Assembly: GCA_036924285.1 (NCBI GenBank)
Contig: JAYKYS010000007.1
Coordinates: 12,834,001 to 12,898,000 of the forward strand
Direction: 5' to 3'
Source: Asterella californica
Lineage: Eukaryota; Streptophyta; Marchantiopsida; Marchantiales; Aytoniaceae
DNA length: 64,000 bases
Shown: one piece after another, positions 1 through 12,521 of the stretch
How the letters are laid out: each line of letters begins with the position of its first letter
How positions within the stretch are numbered: position 1 is the first letter of the stretch
Notes under the pieces: generated by a model
Database searches by the model: none
Told to the model about the DNA's origin: nothing
The model's input: only the letters and a program-made list of their open reading frames with translations
Translations under genes and position numbers: made by a program

Positions 1-1077
1 ACCTCAGGGAGTCCAATATCCATACTTTTAATTTAATACCCAACCCTTCCAGCAAGAAGGGTCAGGTATTAGAGTAAACTAATGATTTAGTTAATGTATT
101 AATGACTACAGTTTTCCGGATTTGTATTTTCTGAATTGCGGCAGTCGACCCAGGATTTATGGTTTATCTCATGTTCTCTCCATGTTTCTAAACATAGACT
201 AATAATTAACATTTATAAATAAATAAATATTTTAATTTTATTTATTTCATCGATAATAAAAACGAGCAAAAATTCCCACAAGTTAATCGAATATATATAT
301 ATGTATAGAAAAGCCGACTAAGACCCAAATAGGGTCGAGAATACATGTAGATAACCTCGCGCATGCGCTTTCATAAAAAATTACCTCATGAGGGTATCAA
401 CTAGTTCTTGCACGTGGCTAGCAAAGACTGAGAGAACATATTAATTCCAAAGGATCTCAGAGTGTTGTAGACACAAGCCTTCAGTTCTCAACGTCTCACT
501 GTCCTTGGTTTTACACCAACAATGATTGTCGAACTTCGAACCACAGTCGCAACGCGCGGGACTAGTAATCATAGCACATGCGAATGTCGGCTGCGACTGC
601 GCCTACGTAGAGGAAAGGACGCGTCGTCAGAATGAAATGCATATTTACCTGCTACTCGCTCCTGTCGTGGGAAGGGCTGTATGCTTCTGCTTCCGCACAA
701 AGTATCGGTCACATATATATATTCACCGGTACCGTCACGATGCTCTGCAGCCGCGTAAATAACGGTCGCGACCAAGTCGGAGTTGCTGTTGAGTCTGGTT
801 GCTGCCCATCACTCCCTCACTGTACGAACTCCTGTACACATAGACCGTGAGGGAGGATTATGGTTCGTACTGGTGATAAGATAAAGGCGGGCTCATGTGA
901 ATGTCCTGTAGATACCACGTCGTTAATTCTATCCTCGTTTGGTAGACCAGTATCAACTCTCACCGAGGAGTTCAGGTCCGTGGAATCCTGGAATGAAGGT
1001 AAGAGAACAGAGCAAGGAGAATCTAGCCCTTTTTCGTGAATCTGAGCACCAGCTTCAGCAATAGCAGAAAAGCAGCC
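1..1077. other. upstream intergenic region and 5' UTR of plastid L11
   Basis: No gene is recognised here. The first 500 bases are AT-rich with a short TA run near 291-304. From about 540 the sequence is more GC-rich, and it probably holds the promoter and 5' UTR of the L11 gene. Small open frames on both strands around 526-850 show no conserved motif. No clear TATA box lies close to the L11 start, which is common for plant housekeeping genes. Confidence 0.4.
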
Positions 1078-2454
1078 ATGGCGGCAGTAGCCGGCACTTC
1101 GAGTGTGGTTGTTGGAACTGGGGTAGGATCGAGTACAGCACAGTCAGGCTTGGCATCATGCTCGACGATCAAGCACAGGACCGCGAGCTTCTCGTCACGC
1201 CTGTGTTTACGAGGAGATTCGATTTCACTGAGAACGGCAATGCGAGCATCCGCTGCCGTTTCTGGGCGTAAACCTTTCCAGGTTTTGGCCATGGCTCCTC
1301 CCAAGCCTGCTGGGAAGGCTAAAAAGGGTAAGTAATTCTTTCTATGTATTGTGGATTGTTTCGGGATTGAATGCATCGTGTTTTGCTAATGGACGTCGAG
1401 GCGAGCGACGTTGGAGTTTTGAACTGTAAACTGGAGACATTGTACGCGAAGGAAGATTTAACTGAGAATTAATTGGTAATTAGGAGATATAACTGATGGG
1501 ATGAGTGGTGCGTGTCGTATGCAGTCATTGGAATTATCAAGCTCGCCTTGGAAGCAGGGAAGGCCACTCCGGCGCCTCCAGTTGGTCCTGCTCTGGGTTC
1601 CAAAGGAGTGAATATCATGGCCTTTTGTAAGGAGTACAATGCGAAGACTGCTGATAAGCCCGGATATGTTATCCCCGTCGAAATCACAGTCTTCGATGTA
1701 AGTGTGACCTCTGTTAGTTTGTGGACCATGATGTTTATGAATTATGCATACTTATAGCCGACGTATCAGTGCTGTATGTTTTCGAATTGACTGCCAGAAT
1801 TGGAAGTTTTTGGGGGTTTATTTTGTCTGTGGATTATTTCGCATCTTCTGTCACCTCAGGTCCTTAAGTCGCCTGAAACATGTCTTCACAATGGAGATTC
1901 TGATCGGTTTATCTTTCTAACCTTTTCCAGGATAAAAGTTTCACATTCGTTCTGAAAACACCACCCGCTTCCATTCTACTGCTCAAAGCTGCCGGTAGGT
2001 TTGGTCTTTCGTGTACTTTAACATCCACCCATGCTGTACCGTAAGAATTGAAAGGCTGTCTTGCTTTTCCTTATTTTCAGGGACTGAGAATCTGTTCGTG
2101 TATTGAATATTCCGATGGTTGCCGCGAAGATGGTGTCTTTATTAAGAACCTGGGCGTTGCGTTCTTAGTGACATAGTCCGCAGTTCGTTTAATTTCCCTT
2201 CCAACGAAGCTAATCCCTTTTGCTGGCATATGTCCAAATCAACAGGTGCAGCGAAGGGATCACAGAACCCGCAAAACGAAAAAGTAGGAAAGGTTACTCA
2301 GGCCCAAGTAAGGGCTATTGCAGAAGAGAAGCTACCCGACTTGAACTGTGCGTCAGTTGAAGCTGCCATGAGGATCATAGCAGGAACGGCTGCCAATATG
2401 GGAATCGATATTGATCCTCCTATTCTAGTGAAGAAGGAGAAAGTTTTACTGTAG
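1078..2454 (+). CDS. PRPL11: plastid 50S ribosomal protein L11, nuclear gene, four exons
   Basis: Encodes the L11 protein of the plastid ribosome, which binds the GTPase-associated centre of 23S rRNA in the large subunit. Exons by reading are 1078-1327, 1525-1697, 1931-1994 and 2246-2454; all introns are GT-AG and the joined frame is 696 nt, 231 aa. I chose the ATG at 1078 because it opens a Ser/Ala-rich, low-acid leader of about 70 residues typical of a chloroplast transit peptide, ending near [13 protein letters not shown]. The mature part has the L11 N-terminal signature [20 protein letters not shown] and the C-terminal rRNA-binding domain with [20 protein letters not shown]. The lengths and the leader fit plastid rather than mitochondrial or cytosolic L11. 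The frame is intact with no stops or shifts, so it is probably functional. Confidence 0.95.
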
Positions 2455-3272
2455 TTAGCTTTAGTTTAGGTTTCCCCAGATGGCATTTTAGTGAAAAATT
2501 GTTTAAATTCTCTCAGTTCAGTCGGTAGAGCCTCTGCCTCGTATGGTTGGATATCTCCACTCATCGAGTATGTCATAGATTGTACAGGTCCTTGATTGTT
2601 TAGTTGGATTACGCGTGGTACCGTCTGGTAAGCGAAAATGTTTGCGAAGGTATTTCTGGTTTGCAGTAAGTCAGGTCTGCACGAATGAAGCTATGGCTTC
2701 CACTCAGTTGAACGTGGATCCTTTGGACGCGCAAGGAAACCAACGGTTGTCTCTTTTTGGACACTGGAGTTCAACAGTACATGTCCATGTTGTGTTTGGC
2801 ACATGTCAAGTCCTTCCACTTCCGATGCTGCTATGATGAGATTTTACGTTCACTGCACGTGCAGCCCTACTCTTTTATTTCCGCTAGAACATAACATCAT
2901 GGTGTGAAACATGGTTTGACTGGAATCATAATCCTAAGGGGAACGTTCCACGCTTAGAGCATCCCAACAGCATCCGCAGTATTCGATGCATGACTTGCAT
3001 TAATGCCTAGTCAAGTAGACATTCTCCATCCTTCAATTGATCATCGTATTCTCGCCGGAGGAGTTGTTGCAGATGTCTGCTGAAGTCGCAAAGAGCTTAT
3101 AATCTGCTAGCCGCAGCAAAAACCTCGTCCCGGGGATCTACTTCTGAGAACCCTTTTAAACAAATGCTTTAGTGAACATAACTCCTCTTGAGACTAACAG
3201 GTGAAAACACGGAAAGTCAATCTTTTACTCTTATAACCAAGAACAGTAGTATTCCGCCGAGGAAGAGACGTA
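2455..3272. other. L11 3' UTR and intergenic DNA
   Basis: Begins with the likely L11 3' UTR. No gene is recognised. An open frame at 2615-2836 has no conserved motif. A short stretch at about 2515-2535 recalls a tRNA A box, but no matching B box or cloverleaf follows. Confidence 0.4.
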
Positions 3273-3560
3273 CGGCAGCCTGTGTAACATTTCGGTTTTC
3301 CGCCTCATCCGGTATACTGCATGCGAATCAGGAGGAGTCGCGTCGACATGTTATTTTACGCTCTTAAGCTTTGAGTACAGTCGTGACGCTCGCCTCTCGA
3401 TGTCTGAGATGCATCCGGCAGCCTGTGTAACATTTCGGTCTTCCGCCTCATCTGGTATACTGTATTCGAATCAGGAGGAGTTGCGTCGACATATATTTTA
3501 CGTTACTAAGCTTGAGCTACAGAGGGTCCGAGAGTCGCGAGGACCGAGATGCATCCGCCG
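3273..3560. repeat. tandem duplication, period about 143 bp
   Basis: A unit starting CGGCAGCCTGTGTAACATTT at 3273 recurs at 3416 with scattered substitutions, so two head-to-tail copies sit directly 5' of LINE copy 1. The second copy becomes less similar after about 3520. It may be part of the 5' end of the retrotransposon or of its target site. The 5' end of copy 2 also carries a short GC-rich tandem repeat, which slightly favours the former. Confidence 0.6.
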
Positions 3561-3597
3561 TTGTGTATGCACTGTAACACCAGTACTGTATGGGATT

Positions 3598-6500
3598 AGG
3601 CTGCGGGGGAGGAGATACGGCGCGCCGAGAGGAGAGGGGAGAGAAGAGAGTGTAATTTGGGAGGGTGGAGTGTGTTTGGGTTAGGTTATTGTAGATATTT
3701 TTTATTTTTTTTCTAGAACTGATATATTTGGAGAAGAAATGAGTGAGTATTAAATATTTTTGAGTTTTTTTAGAGTTTTTAAGATTATAGAGTCTTTTGT
3801 TTAGAGTTTTGTAGAGACTTTCGAGAGTTTTCTTGCTACGTAAAGTGTTTTTATCTTTACATATCAAGGTTTTTTATCTGAGTGGATATGTTTGAGATGT
3901 TCTTATTACGGGTATCGTTTGATTGGATATCATCTTTTTTTTTTGATTATGGATATTCTCTCTGATGAGATCGAGATTGACCTCAGACACACTATTTTTG
4001 GTCGATCAATTATTTAGCTCGCAAAGGATGTATGTGAGAAAGATGCACAAGAGCTATGAATGGATCACATGGGATGTCCAGATTAACCGAACGCGGTGTT
4101 CTACACATGCAGTCATTATGACACCGTTAGTCTTTTTTCTTGGAGTTCCTCTTGAGTCGTGAGGGTGGTTGAGAGTCCACACTGACACTGTTCTGAGATG
4201 GTTCGAGACAAGTTTTCTTGGTTCGCTTTTGTTCCATCGGTTATCTCGTGCTCTCCATGACAAGGTGAGACATGCATTCCGTCTATCTCTCGACATTTGA
4301 CACGAAACATCAGAGACGAGGCGCTGTGGTTATTGTTCCTCTTACTATCTCGCTGGTGCCTCTGTTATACTCGAGGTGGTAGAGTGGGACATCGTGAAGT
4401 GACGGTCCGTCTTTGAAGATTCCGTGCTGGTGATTGAACGACCTTACAGGAGGAATGGATACGTGCGGTACGAGATAAGAATGAGTCTGTCTCTACACGT
4501 GATGTCTCACCTTACGTCCGCATACGACGTTGTAAGATGTTAAGTCAGGTTGGAGAGTATAGTAGAGCTGCTAGAACATTGCATCCTTTTTCTGTGGCAT
4601 GTCCTACTAACGAGACGATCACTTCGTTGTGTTTTCTTCACCTCTCACCCGGTGATCCTCCACAACATGAGGTTTAAGATTATCAGCCTAAGGAGCCATT
4701 ATGTCTCGATAGATCTTTGTTTGTCTATGTCTTGTGTACAGCTCCACGTCTATCTTCTGGAGGTCTATCTGGGATGGTCTACAAGCACCTATCAGATCGT
4801 TTTCAGACGATCTAATGGTTTCATAGAGCTTTTTCAGATATAGGCAGCAGTAGCTCAGAGACATATTCCTCATTCTATAGCTCAAGTACTTGGGACAGCT
4901 AGACTTTTGGCTCTGATGAAGGATGGTGGAAGGATTCGACTGATAGCCATCAATGAGATTTTCTTACGACTTATTAGTCGTATCATTGTTCTTTAGCTTC
5001 GAGATACTTTTCAGGACCAGCTTTGTCCACATCAGTTTGGAGTTGCGATGCTTGGAGGTTGTGAGTCTGTGTCCTTTGGCATTATAACTCTCTTGGACAT
5101 CCATCGCGATTGGATTGTCTTACAAGTGGACTTGAAAAATATTTTTAATAGCGTTTCTTGCACTTCCATCTTTAGGAAGCCCATGGATGACCATGGATTT
5201 CTAACGAGTCTTGTTTCTTTCGTGCTATCGTTCTATAGTTCCTCCTTTCTTTATTACCAGCACGGTCTTTCGATAGAGGAGGTTACAATCATCAACTTCG
5301 CTATGGACAATCGTATGACTTTTTGGGTAGACCCCTATTTATCTTAGTTCACTATAGAGCTCTCTTGGCCACCGCCTTGGTTGCTTGAGGTTGTGTTTTT
5401 CCATCTCTAGCTGATGACACGCAAATTGTAGGTCCGACGGATCAAGTCTGTGGTGATCATCTCGTCTCTCAATTGACCTTGAGCTGGAGGTCTGACAATG
5501 AGAGACCAAGCATGGCTTGGTCTCTCATTGTCAGACCTCCAGCTCCCGAAGAGATTTGTTACATCTAGAGATGATTTTCGTATCTTCGGAGTACTGGTGG
5601 GTACAGAGGACTTCGTCTCTCGATGCTTAGATGTTGCTCTCGCAGAGGACGTTTTGCATATCGAGGATCTCCTTAGGTTAGAGGATCCACATGTTGTCTT
5701 TGGTAACCTTTCCTCTTCCATTACACGTTGGGTTACTTACTCCGCACAATATCTTCATCTCTTATCTGCATCTTGCGCCTTAGAGAGTTTGACAAGAGGA
5801 TCATGGGAGTTTTTTATGACATTTTAAGATCAAGGACTTTTGAATGTGTAGTAAGACCTCTCGCACGTAAGAAGACATCTTTGCAGATATCATGTGGTGG
5901 AGTGGGTTTATTTTTCATGGAGGAGACTACTCCGACAGTCTTTTTGGGTAGTTGAGCCCTCTTAGCACCTTGGCTCTGTTGTCGTTTCCTCGTGCGAGAT
6001 AGACCTCTGGAGAGCTATGTGACAGAGATGAAGGATGGTTCTTATCCACTACAGATGTGTCTTTGTGAGGCAAGAGATAGTTTGACTATGGAGACACTGA
6101 GACACATCATCAATTCGATATCTTAGCTACCGATGGATCTCACAGACTACAGTTCTCTCTGACGGGACACCACTTCCAGCAGGTTGGTTCTTCATGTGCT
6201 CTTAGTTGATCCTTCCATCTCACTAGATACTAGAGCTCGACTCCGCTCTTGTTCGGACAAGGGTGCAGGCTCTTGACTTATAGCTCGACCTTGCATTAGA
6301 GCGTTTTGACTCGCACCGACTATCTTCTCTATAGCAACGAGATTCCACCTAGGCTTGGTCCAGCTTTGCTTCGGCACTATCCGCCTATGAGTGCGATGTC
6401 TCGCTCGACATCTCATATCGACACCTTGTTCGCTGTCCTCACGGTGAAGAGCGGATAGTTACTCATGATATCATTAGGAACGTTGTGTTTGTCTTATCAT

Positions 6501-6888
6501 GAGAGAGCAGTTACATGACGTGAAGAGAGGGTTGGTATGCTCTTCAAACGGGATGATAAGTGAGAGTTGACCTGTACATGATGAGAGAGGATCAAGTCTC
6601 AAATGACAGATGTAGTTGTGACGGATCTGACACGAGACTCGATAGCGGCATAACTGATCACTCATCTTCCAAGATGGGCTATAGGCATGGTAGCAACAGC
6701 GAAGGTGACCAAGTATAGGAGTATGCATGTGAGACATCGTTTCATCCCCTTAGCTTTAGAGATATAAGGGTCGACAGCCTCGAAGTTAAATATTTTTTAT
6801 TCAAGATTGTGCTAGAGCCTACCATGAGAAGCGCTAGGGGTACCACTTTCTCTTTCTTTTTGCACTACATTCTTTTGACAACGAGTTT
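3598..6888 (+). mobile_element. decayed R2-type (restriction-like endonuclease) LINE, copy 1, 5' part
   Basis: A heavily mutated copy of the same family as the element at 50.0-53.6 kb. The 5' UTR (about 3598-3945) shares the GAATGAGTGAGTATTAAATA block with copy 2. The N-terminal finger region is recognisable near 3970-4060 (KMHKSYEW), but its cysteines are lost. The reverse transcriptase region runs from about 4850 to 5480 and the C-terminal part follows to 6888 with many stops and shifts. The copy is interrupted at 6888 by the 6889-12521 insertion and resumes at 12522. It contains a perfect 31-bp inverted repeat at 5481-5545. It cannot encode a protein. Confidence 0.85.
5481..5545. repeat. 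perfect 31-bp inverted repeat with 3-nt loop inside LINE copy 1
   Basis: The left arm 5481-5511 is the exact reverse complement of the right arm 5515-5545, with ATG between them. The right arm matches the order seen in copy 2 (GCTTGGTCTC through the CCTCCAGCTC-like block). The left arm replaces about 32 nt present in copy 2. This looks like a snap-back or template-switch mutation rather than a transposon terminus. Confidence 0.9.
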
Positions 6889-9800
6889 TGTGGTGCCCAC
6901 AATTTACAGGATTCACGAATTTTTGAAATTTTTAAGACTAATAACTTGTTTGTATAACTGAAGAAGCTTTGTTACTTAAGATTACGGCTTCCTTAGAAGG
7001 AAGATGATCTTACGATCTTTTTCGTAATAAGAAGTTGACTTCTTCGGAAGACGATCATCTTCCGGGAAGCATCTTCTCGGTTGTGTCTTCCGAAGATGGA
7101 AGACGGTAGACACGTATCTTCCGGAAGACGGCAACCGCGGAAACTTAACCACGTAAGAAGTAGGTGTACCTACCAGGTAGCACCAAGTAGGTTAGGTCAG
7201 TCGGGTAGGTCGAAAATCCCTAAACTGCGCGAGAAGATGCGAAGGAAGCGTATTAGCGCAGAACACTACCACTTTCCGCATCGAGGTTGCTTTGACCTAG
7301 AAGATCGAATTGGAAGATAATCGAGTTGAGTGAAGACAGCAAAGTGAAATTGAATAGAACCAGGATCGATTCGTAGCTAGAGAAAGGGCGAGGGCGAATC
7401 ACTGAGAGTAGGAAGCACATAGAGCTGAAAGAGTCTTCTGGAGACTCCCGGGAACAGACATTGAAGGACGGCTGAGGAGAATCGAAGGTGGAGTCTTGTT
7501 CGATTGAGGTGTAGCAAGAAATTGAAGACGGAAGCAGCTCTGTGGAGTCGCATTGGAGCTGGGATCAGAGCCGAAAACGCGCAGAAGATTGAAGACAGCT
7601 CGAGAAGCAGCAGAAGATTGTTTGAGGTTCTTCTCATGTTCTCTTTCCTTCCTACCGCTTCTCGCCTTTTGCTTGGTATCCCCCGCGCTTCCCTAGTTGT
7701 TTGCAGACAAACCGATCGATTGATTCCCTCCCCACATTTTTCCTTCTGAGACATTGGGTGCGGAAGCGCTGTCCAATTTTTGACAGTCATCTTCTTGCTT
7801 CTTCCCGAATGCAGTTCGAGCTTCCCTGCCCATCACCCTCAAATTAGAGATCACAGCTATCAATTTCTCTACCCTACCATCCCTCTACTCACGAAACCTT
7901 GAACAGAAGATGCTTCGGAAGATATGAACATCTTCGGAAGACGCTTCTGTAATCTGAACATCTTCGGAAGATGCTTCGAAAGCCTGACTGTCTTCGGAAG
8001 ACGACTGTGTGTAATTTGTATCAAGAGCGGAGTGGATTTTCTTTTGTGTTGAGAGAGGCTTGGTACGAATCCCGAGTGACTTGGTGAGTTGTTTTGTTAT
8101 TTCGAGAAGTTGGAAGTCGAGAACCAGGCCTGTGCCTCCCGATCTTCCAAGCTTCTCAAATCCACATCTTCTTGGAGAGACTAGAAGATTGGAAAGGCTG
8201 GTAGAATGCGCGAGAAGACGTGAGGGTCCGTTACGGATAGCATGAGGGTCATGTCTTCTCATCATGCAGCACGCTTCTTCTGAGTGTGTATGAGAGGTGA
8301 GAAGTCAGAAGAACAGAGTGCGAATGTCGTGTGTCTGTTGTGAGGATAGATTGCGTGTAGGAAGCAGAAGACAGGTGAGACCAGGGAAGGGAAGCCTGGC
8401 TTCGGGAGGTCTTTCGAGAACGGTATTGAATCGGAAGCTGTCCCGAGAGTCTTCCCAGAGGCCACTATCACCACAGGAGCCCGCAACCATCTTCTGAACA
8501 TGTTACACACTCTACTTCTCGCAAATCTTGTATCTTCTGTCATGAAGTAGGATGTAATGCAAGGTGGGTTGTATTCTTAGGAATCCATACGAGGCCTTGC
8601 TTAGTTAAGATTGTTTAGATATAGCTCGAAAGACGAGAGCTATTTAGGAAGCACTGTTAGAATCCCGGAAGACGGAGTAGTTGTCTTCTAGAGACAAGAC
8701 TCGTCTTCTGAGACTGGAAGCTAAACTGTGAGAACTTGGGAAGGACTGAGCCTTCGGTGTGGCTTAGTGCAACAGAGTTTCAAGTATGTTGATGCATCCG
8801 CGAGGGTTGGTGTTACCGGCAGCAGAGTTGGCCGAGGCCAAACCCTTCATCAAAGAGTTGGGTCTCGACTTCTTCCTGTGGGATTGGAACCTCGCCGACC
8901 AGGGTCTTTTGGAGGAGGTTTGGGCAGCATTACCGCGTACCTGCGAAGGCAGGAGTAGCTCGAGGAAGACCATCTTCCTGGACCGAGGATTGGTGGCGCA
9001 GGACCTTTCACAGGTCAGAATATGAGAATCGAGGTTGTTGGCTCGAGAAGAAGATCTTACCCATGATCTCGGATAGGTGGCATGTGCCTGGAAGCACAAC
9101 TTGTCTCTTCCTGGAGGACAGGTAGGGAAGAAACGGATGGAAGGTTGAATCTTACCGAGAGCCGCAGAAGCGTCTTCTGACGAAGCTGTTCCTTCACCTC
9201 TTTCCTAAAGGGAAGGCGCAAAAGACGAGGTACCTTGGAGATCAAGACGTGGAGTTCTTGGAAGCAATGTGCGCGGGAGAGAATGTCAATTGGAGTGCGT
9301 TCCACGCTTATGTACAGGCAGAAGACGACCGAGCAGCAGCAATGACTCCTCCTCCCACTCTGATGTCGCAGATGAGGCCCGGTACACACCAGAAGACGCT
9401 TCTGGTGAGAGAAGATGATTCTAGTGGATCGGAAGACGCGACACCACCAAGGAAGATGGGTCCTAGGAGCGTGCCTAGGAACACCACCTCCTTCTCGATC
9501 ATTCATTCTGGATCGGAGTCTGACTCACCGGATGAGTCACTGAGTACCCGAGCTGCGCAGAAGACCGCTTCTGCAACACCAGAGAGTCTTCCGAAGACTC
9601 CAGAAGACGAAGGATGGATGGATACTCCTACTGCGATGCGAGGAAGCGCAGTAAAGAGGACCGCTTCTGCCATGGGGAGAGATCTTTCACCCCGGAAGAT
9701 GAGAAGAGTAGCTTCTTCACGTGCGCAGAAACAGAAGACCATAGTGGTGGAAGAGGCATCCTTGCCTCGGGAAGACAAGGTCGACACCTTCGATCGGATT

Positions 9801-12521
9801 GTGGAGATGAGTTTGTCTTCCGCGGAAAGAAGACGAGAGGAGTTCAGTGTCTTCTTCCACTCAGAGATCCAGCCCGCTATGGAGTTGATCGAGAAGAGAG
9901 CGAAGACTCAAGAGAAGCCACTACAGCCTGGATTCGGTCTGCGCACCCTGATGCAGCAGGAAGAAGGCCAGAAGAAGGTAGAAGCGCTGGAAGCCAACCT
10001 CCGCACCACGGAGAAGCTCGCAGCGAAGTACAGGACGGAAGCAGCCGCTTCTGCCAAGGAGCTAACGCAGTTGAAGAAGAGCAACCAGGAGTTGCAGGCG
10101 CGTTTACAGCAGCGTGACCAGGAGGTTCTGCGAGTGCGGGATAAGATCACCGTCATTGCAGAGGAGAAGACGACATGGAAGACACTGCGGGAAGCCGTAG
10201 AAGTGCAAACTGCAGCCGAGAAGACGCAGCGGGAAGCAACGGAAGCTCGTGCGCAGGGGATGCTAGCTCAGTCGGTGGAAGCGCTTCGGAAGCTTCACCG
10301 CGGGTAGGAAGCTTCTTACCTTAGCTAGAGAATGGGACGACGAGTCCAGAGCGATGTTGGTAGAGTGCAAAGAGAGCATGTTCAGGTATTTGGATCGGCA
10401 GATAGAGGGAGTAAAGACACTCTATGATCTTCCCTTGATTCCGCCACCCGCAACTGCATCTTCCCAAGCCCCTGCATCATCGGTCGGATCAGACTTGGAG
10501 AAGGAGGAGTTTGACCTCGCTGTCCACTTGGTAGTGATAGCGTTGGAAGCCGAGAAGACCTCGAAAGAAGCCTCGGAAGACAAGTTGTCTTTTGGAAGAC
10601 AGGAAGAAGAGCTGTCTTCCCAAGTATTCCGAGTGAAGGAAGCGACTTCCCCGTACCTCTATGAGGTCACCATGGCTCCCAGTGTCGAACTAGTACCTTA
10701 GAAGAGCGAGGAAGCACAAGTCGACCCAGCTTCCCAGAAGACGCTTCCGTCTTCAGAAGCAGAAGCAGCAGCAGCAGCAGCAGAGCCAGCGACAAATGTT
10801 GAGGAGGAAGCCACCTCAGTGACACCCGAGGTAATTGCAGGGCTTCCCAGCTTATCAGAAGCCGAGTTAGGAGTTCAGGTAGGAGTAGATCTCATGGAGA
10901 TTGCATCCGAGCAATTAGAGTAGGTAGCAAAGCGCAGAAAACAAGTTGACTTGTCCAAACTTAGTAGGAACTGAACATGCTATCTTAGAAGGTGGCAGTT
11001 TAGTGTAATATTAGATAGGTGACCATGTGGCATAGTAGGCAGCGCAAGAGTAGTAAGATGGATGGTTAATTAGGAAGGGGAACCGCTTGCATGTGGGGTG
11101 GCAGCCTTCTGACAGCGCCCATCTCTCCTTGGTTGTAATTGAGGATTGGAGGGGAACTTCCCTTGCGCATCAAGGCGGATGCATAAGTAGGATCGCAGTG
11201 CAGATTTTGGAGACACATATGCCTCACTGTGAATAAGGACACATTGCGCACAGTGTGCACTACACCCGATGTTAGAGACATACGAATAGATTGAGATTAC
11301 ATCGGAGGGGTCTGCATGCTCGTCGCCAGCAGTGGTTCGAAGATGTAGATGGAGATAGTGGACAGTTTAGAAGCAGGGAACGGCATCCTCGTGTAGTCCT
11401 GTTGGCTAGACTGGTGTGTCGAGGAGTAGGAGCAGAAAGTAGAGGGAGTGAGCTTCCCAACACCAATGTGCCTTCTTCTCGGAGAATGAATTGCTGATTT
11501 GAGTGCAGAAGCTTTGTCCGTGTCGTCTGGATGGTGGATTTTCTTGAATTCACTCTCGATTGTGCATGGGAAGCGTTCTTCTTGAGTGGCGATGACTGTC
11601 AGCAGTTGTGCAGATTCGCAGCTTGGCTCGTCCAGTGGAGCACTTCGGATCCACGTACGGACGGTCTTATGAGTAAGGGATCTCAGAAGACAGAGTAGTC
11701 GGAGCAGCGAGAGAAGAAGAACGAAGCCTTCTTCCCACAGCAGAAGACGACATCCTCAAGTAGAAGACGGTGCAACTGTACGCACGTTTGTTGTCTTCCT
11801 CCCCGAACTATTACAAGCAGGGATGGCTTGTTAGTCAGGATCCGGACTAGAAACCTGTCGGAATCTTAATTTCTCCTTTTCATTTTGTTTTTCTCTCGTT
11901 TGGATTTTCCCTTCTTCCCCATCTTCTCCCATCTTCCTCCATCTTCCCCATCTTCTTACCTTCTTCTAGTGAGCTTCCAAGACTTCTATTGAGCTTCCGT
12001 GAAGGTGAATGTCGTTGTAGTGCTGCAGGAAGACCGTTTCCGTAGGCAAAAGCCTGGGAAGGCTACATGGGGCATACACCTTGTGATTAATCTAAACCGT
12101 CGAAATGTGAGAGAGAGAGTAAGGTGTAACAGCCGTTGCTAGTTGACTTCTGCAAAGCAGGAGCAGTCTTCTGGAGGTGTGAGAAGCCGAGTCGAACCCC
12201 TAAAAGCCGAGAAGTGCTTCGGGAAGACGGTACTGAGAAGACTGGAAGAAGTGACCTGGAAGCAAGAAGCGTCTTCCCGAGCTTCTCTGTGAATAGTTGT
12301 GTGATATTTTAGTTAGTAGTTGTTTGTTTAGGTCCAGAGCATCTTTTGGAGGGTCTGGAAGCCGTGTGGTTTTGTGAGAAGACGAGATTTCTAGACAAAA
12401 CCCGTGTGTTTGTGTGTTTGAACAGATCTTAGAACTTAGAGCAGCGTTACTTGTGCAATCCTCTGTGGGAATGACATCTTGTATACTAAATGAGCAAAAG
12501 GAGTAATCCTGCGACACTACA
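6889..12521 (+). mobile_element. nested 5.6-kb element with TG...CA ends and 5-bp target duplication
   Basis: Starts TGTGGTGCCC at 6889 and ends CGACACTACA at 12521, flanked by AGTTT at 6884-6888 and 12522-12526. Removing it joins the two halves of LINE copy 1 exactly where copies 2 and 3 are continuous, so the boundaries are firm. TG...CA ends and a 5-bp duplication suggest an LTR retrotransposon, but I could not find a second LTR, a primer-binding site or a pol gene. The alternative is an imperfect-TIR DNA element, since TGTGGTG and TGTAGTG face each other at the ends. The interior has a broken ORF at about 8786-10925 and an extreme density of GAAGAC/GTCTTC. It is probably a non-autonomous or heavily degraded element. 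Confidence 0.8.
8786..10925 (+). pseudogene. broken gag-like or unknown ORF of the nested element, coiled coil
   Basis: I do not recognise a named family. The translation can be followed from an N-terminal block (ELAEAKPFIKELGLDFF, FLDRGLVAQ), through a frameshift near 9010, a block around 9050-9245 with one in-frame TAG at 9121 (MISDRWHVPGSTTCLFLED), and the long open frame 9249-10307. That frame has a Ser/Thr/Pro-rich middle with basic patches (KMRRVASSRAQKQK) and a coiled coil of about 120 residues near its end (heptad-like ELTQLKKSNQELQARLQQRD). A second shift near 10280-10300 leads to 10354-10701, then a TAG and a Glu/Ala-rich tail to the TAG near 10921. The order of a globular block, disordered region and coiled coil resembles structural proteins of plant retroelements, but this is inference. 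Confidence 0.5.

Noticed and set aside
2515..2590. tRNA-like sequence after the L11 gene (CAGTCGGTAGAGC)
   Set aside because: An A-box-like word is present, but there is no convincing B box, acceptor stem or anticodon arm.
6889..12521. a pair of long terminal repeats
   Set aside because: I compared both ends by eye and found no shared stretch, so I do not annotate LTRs.
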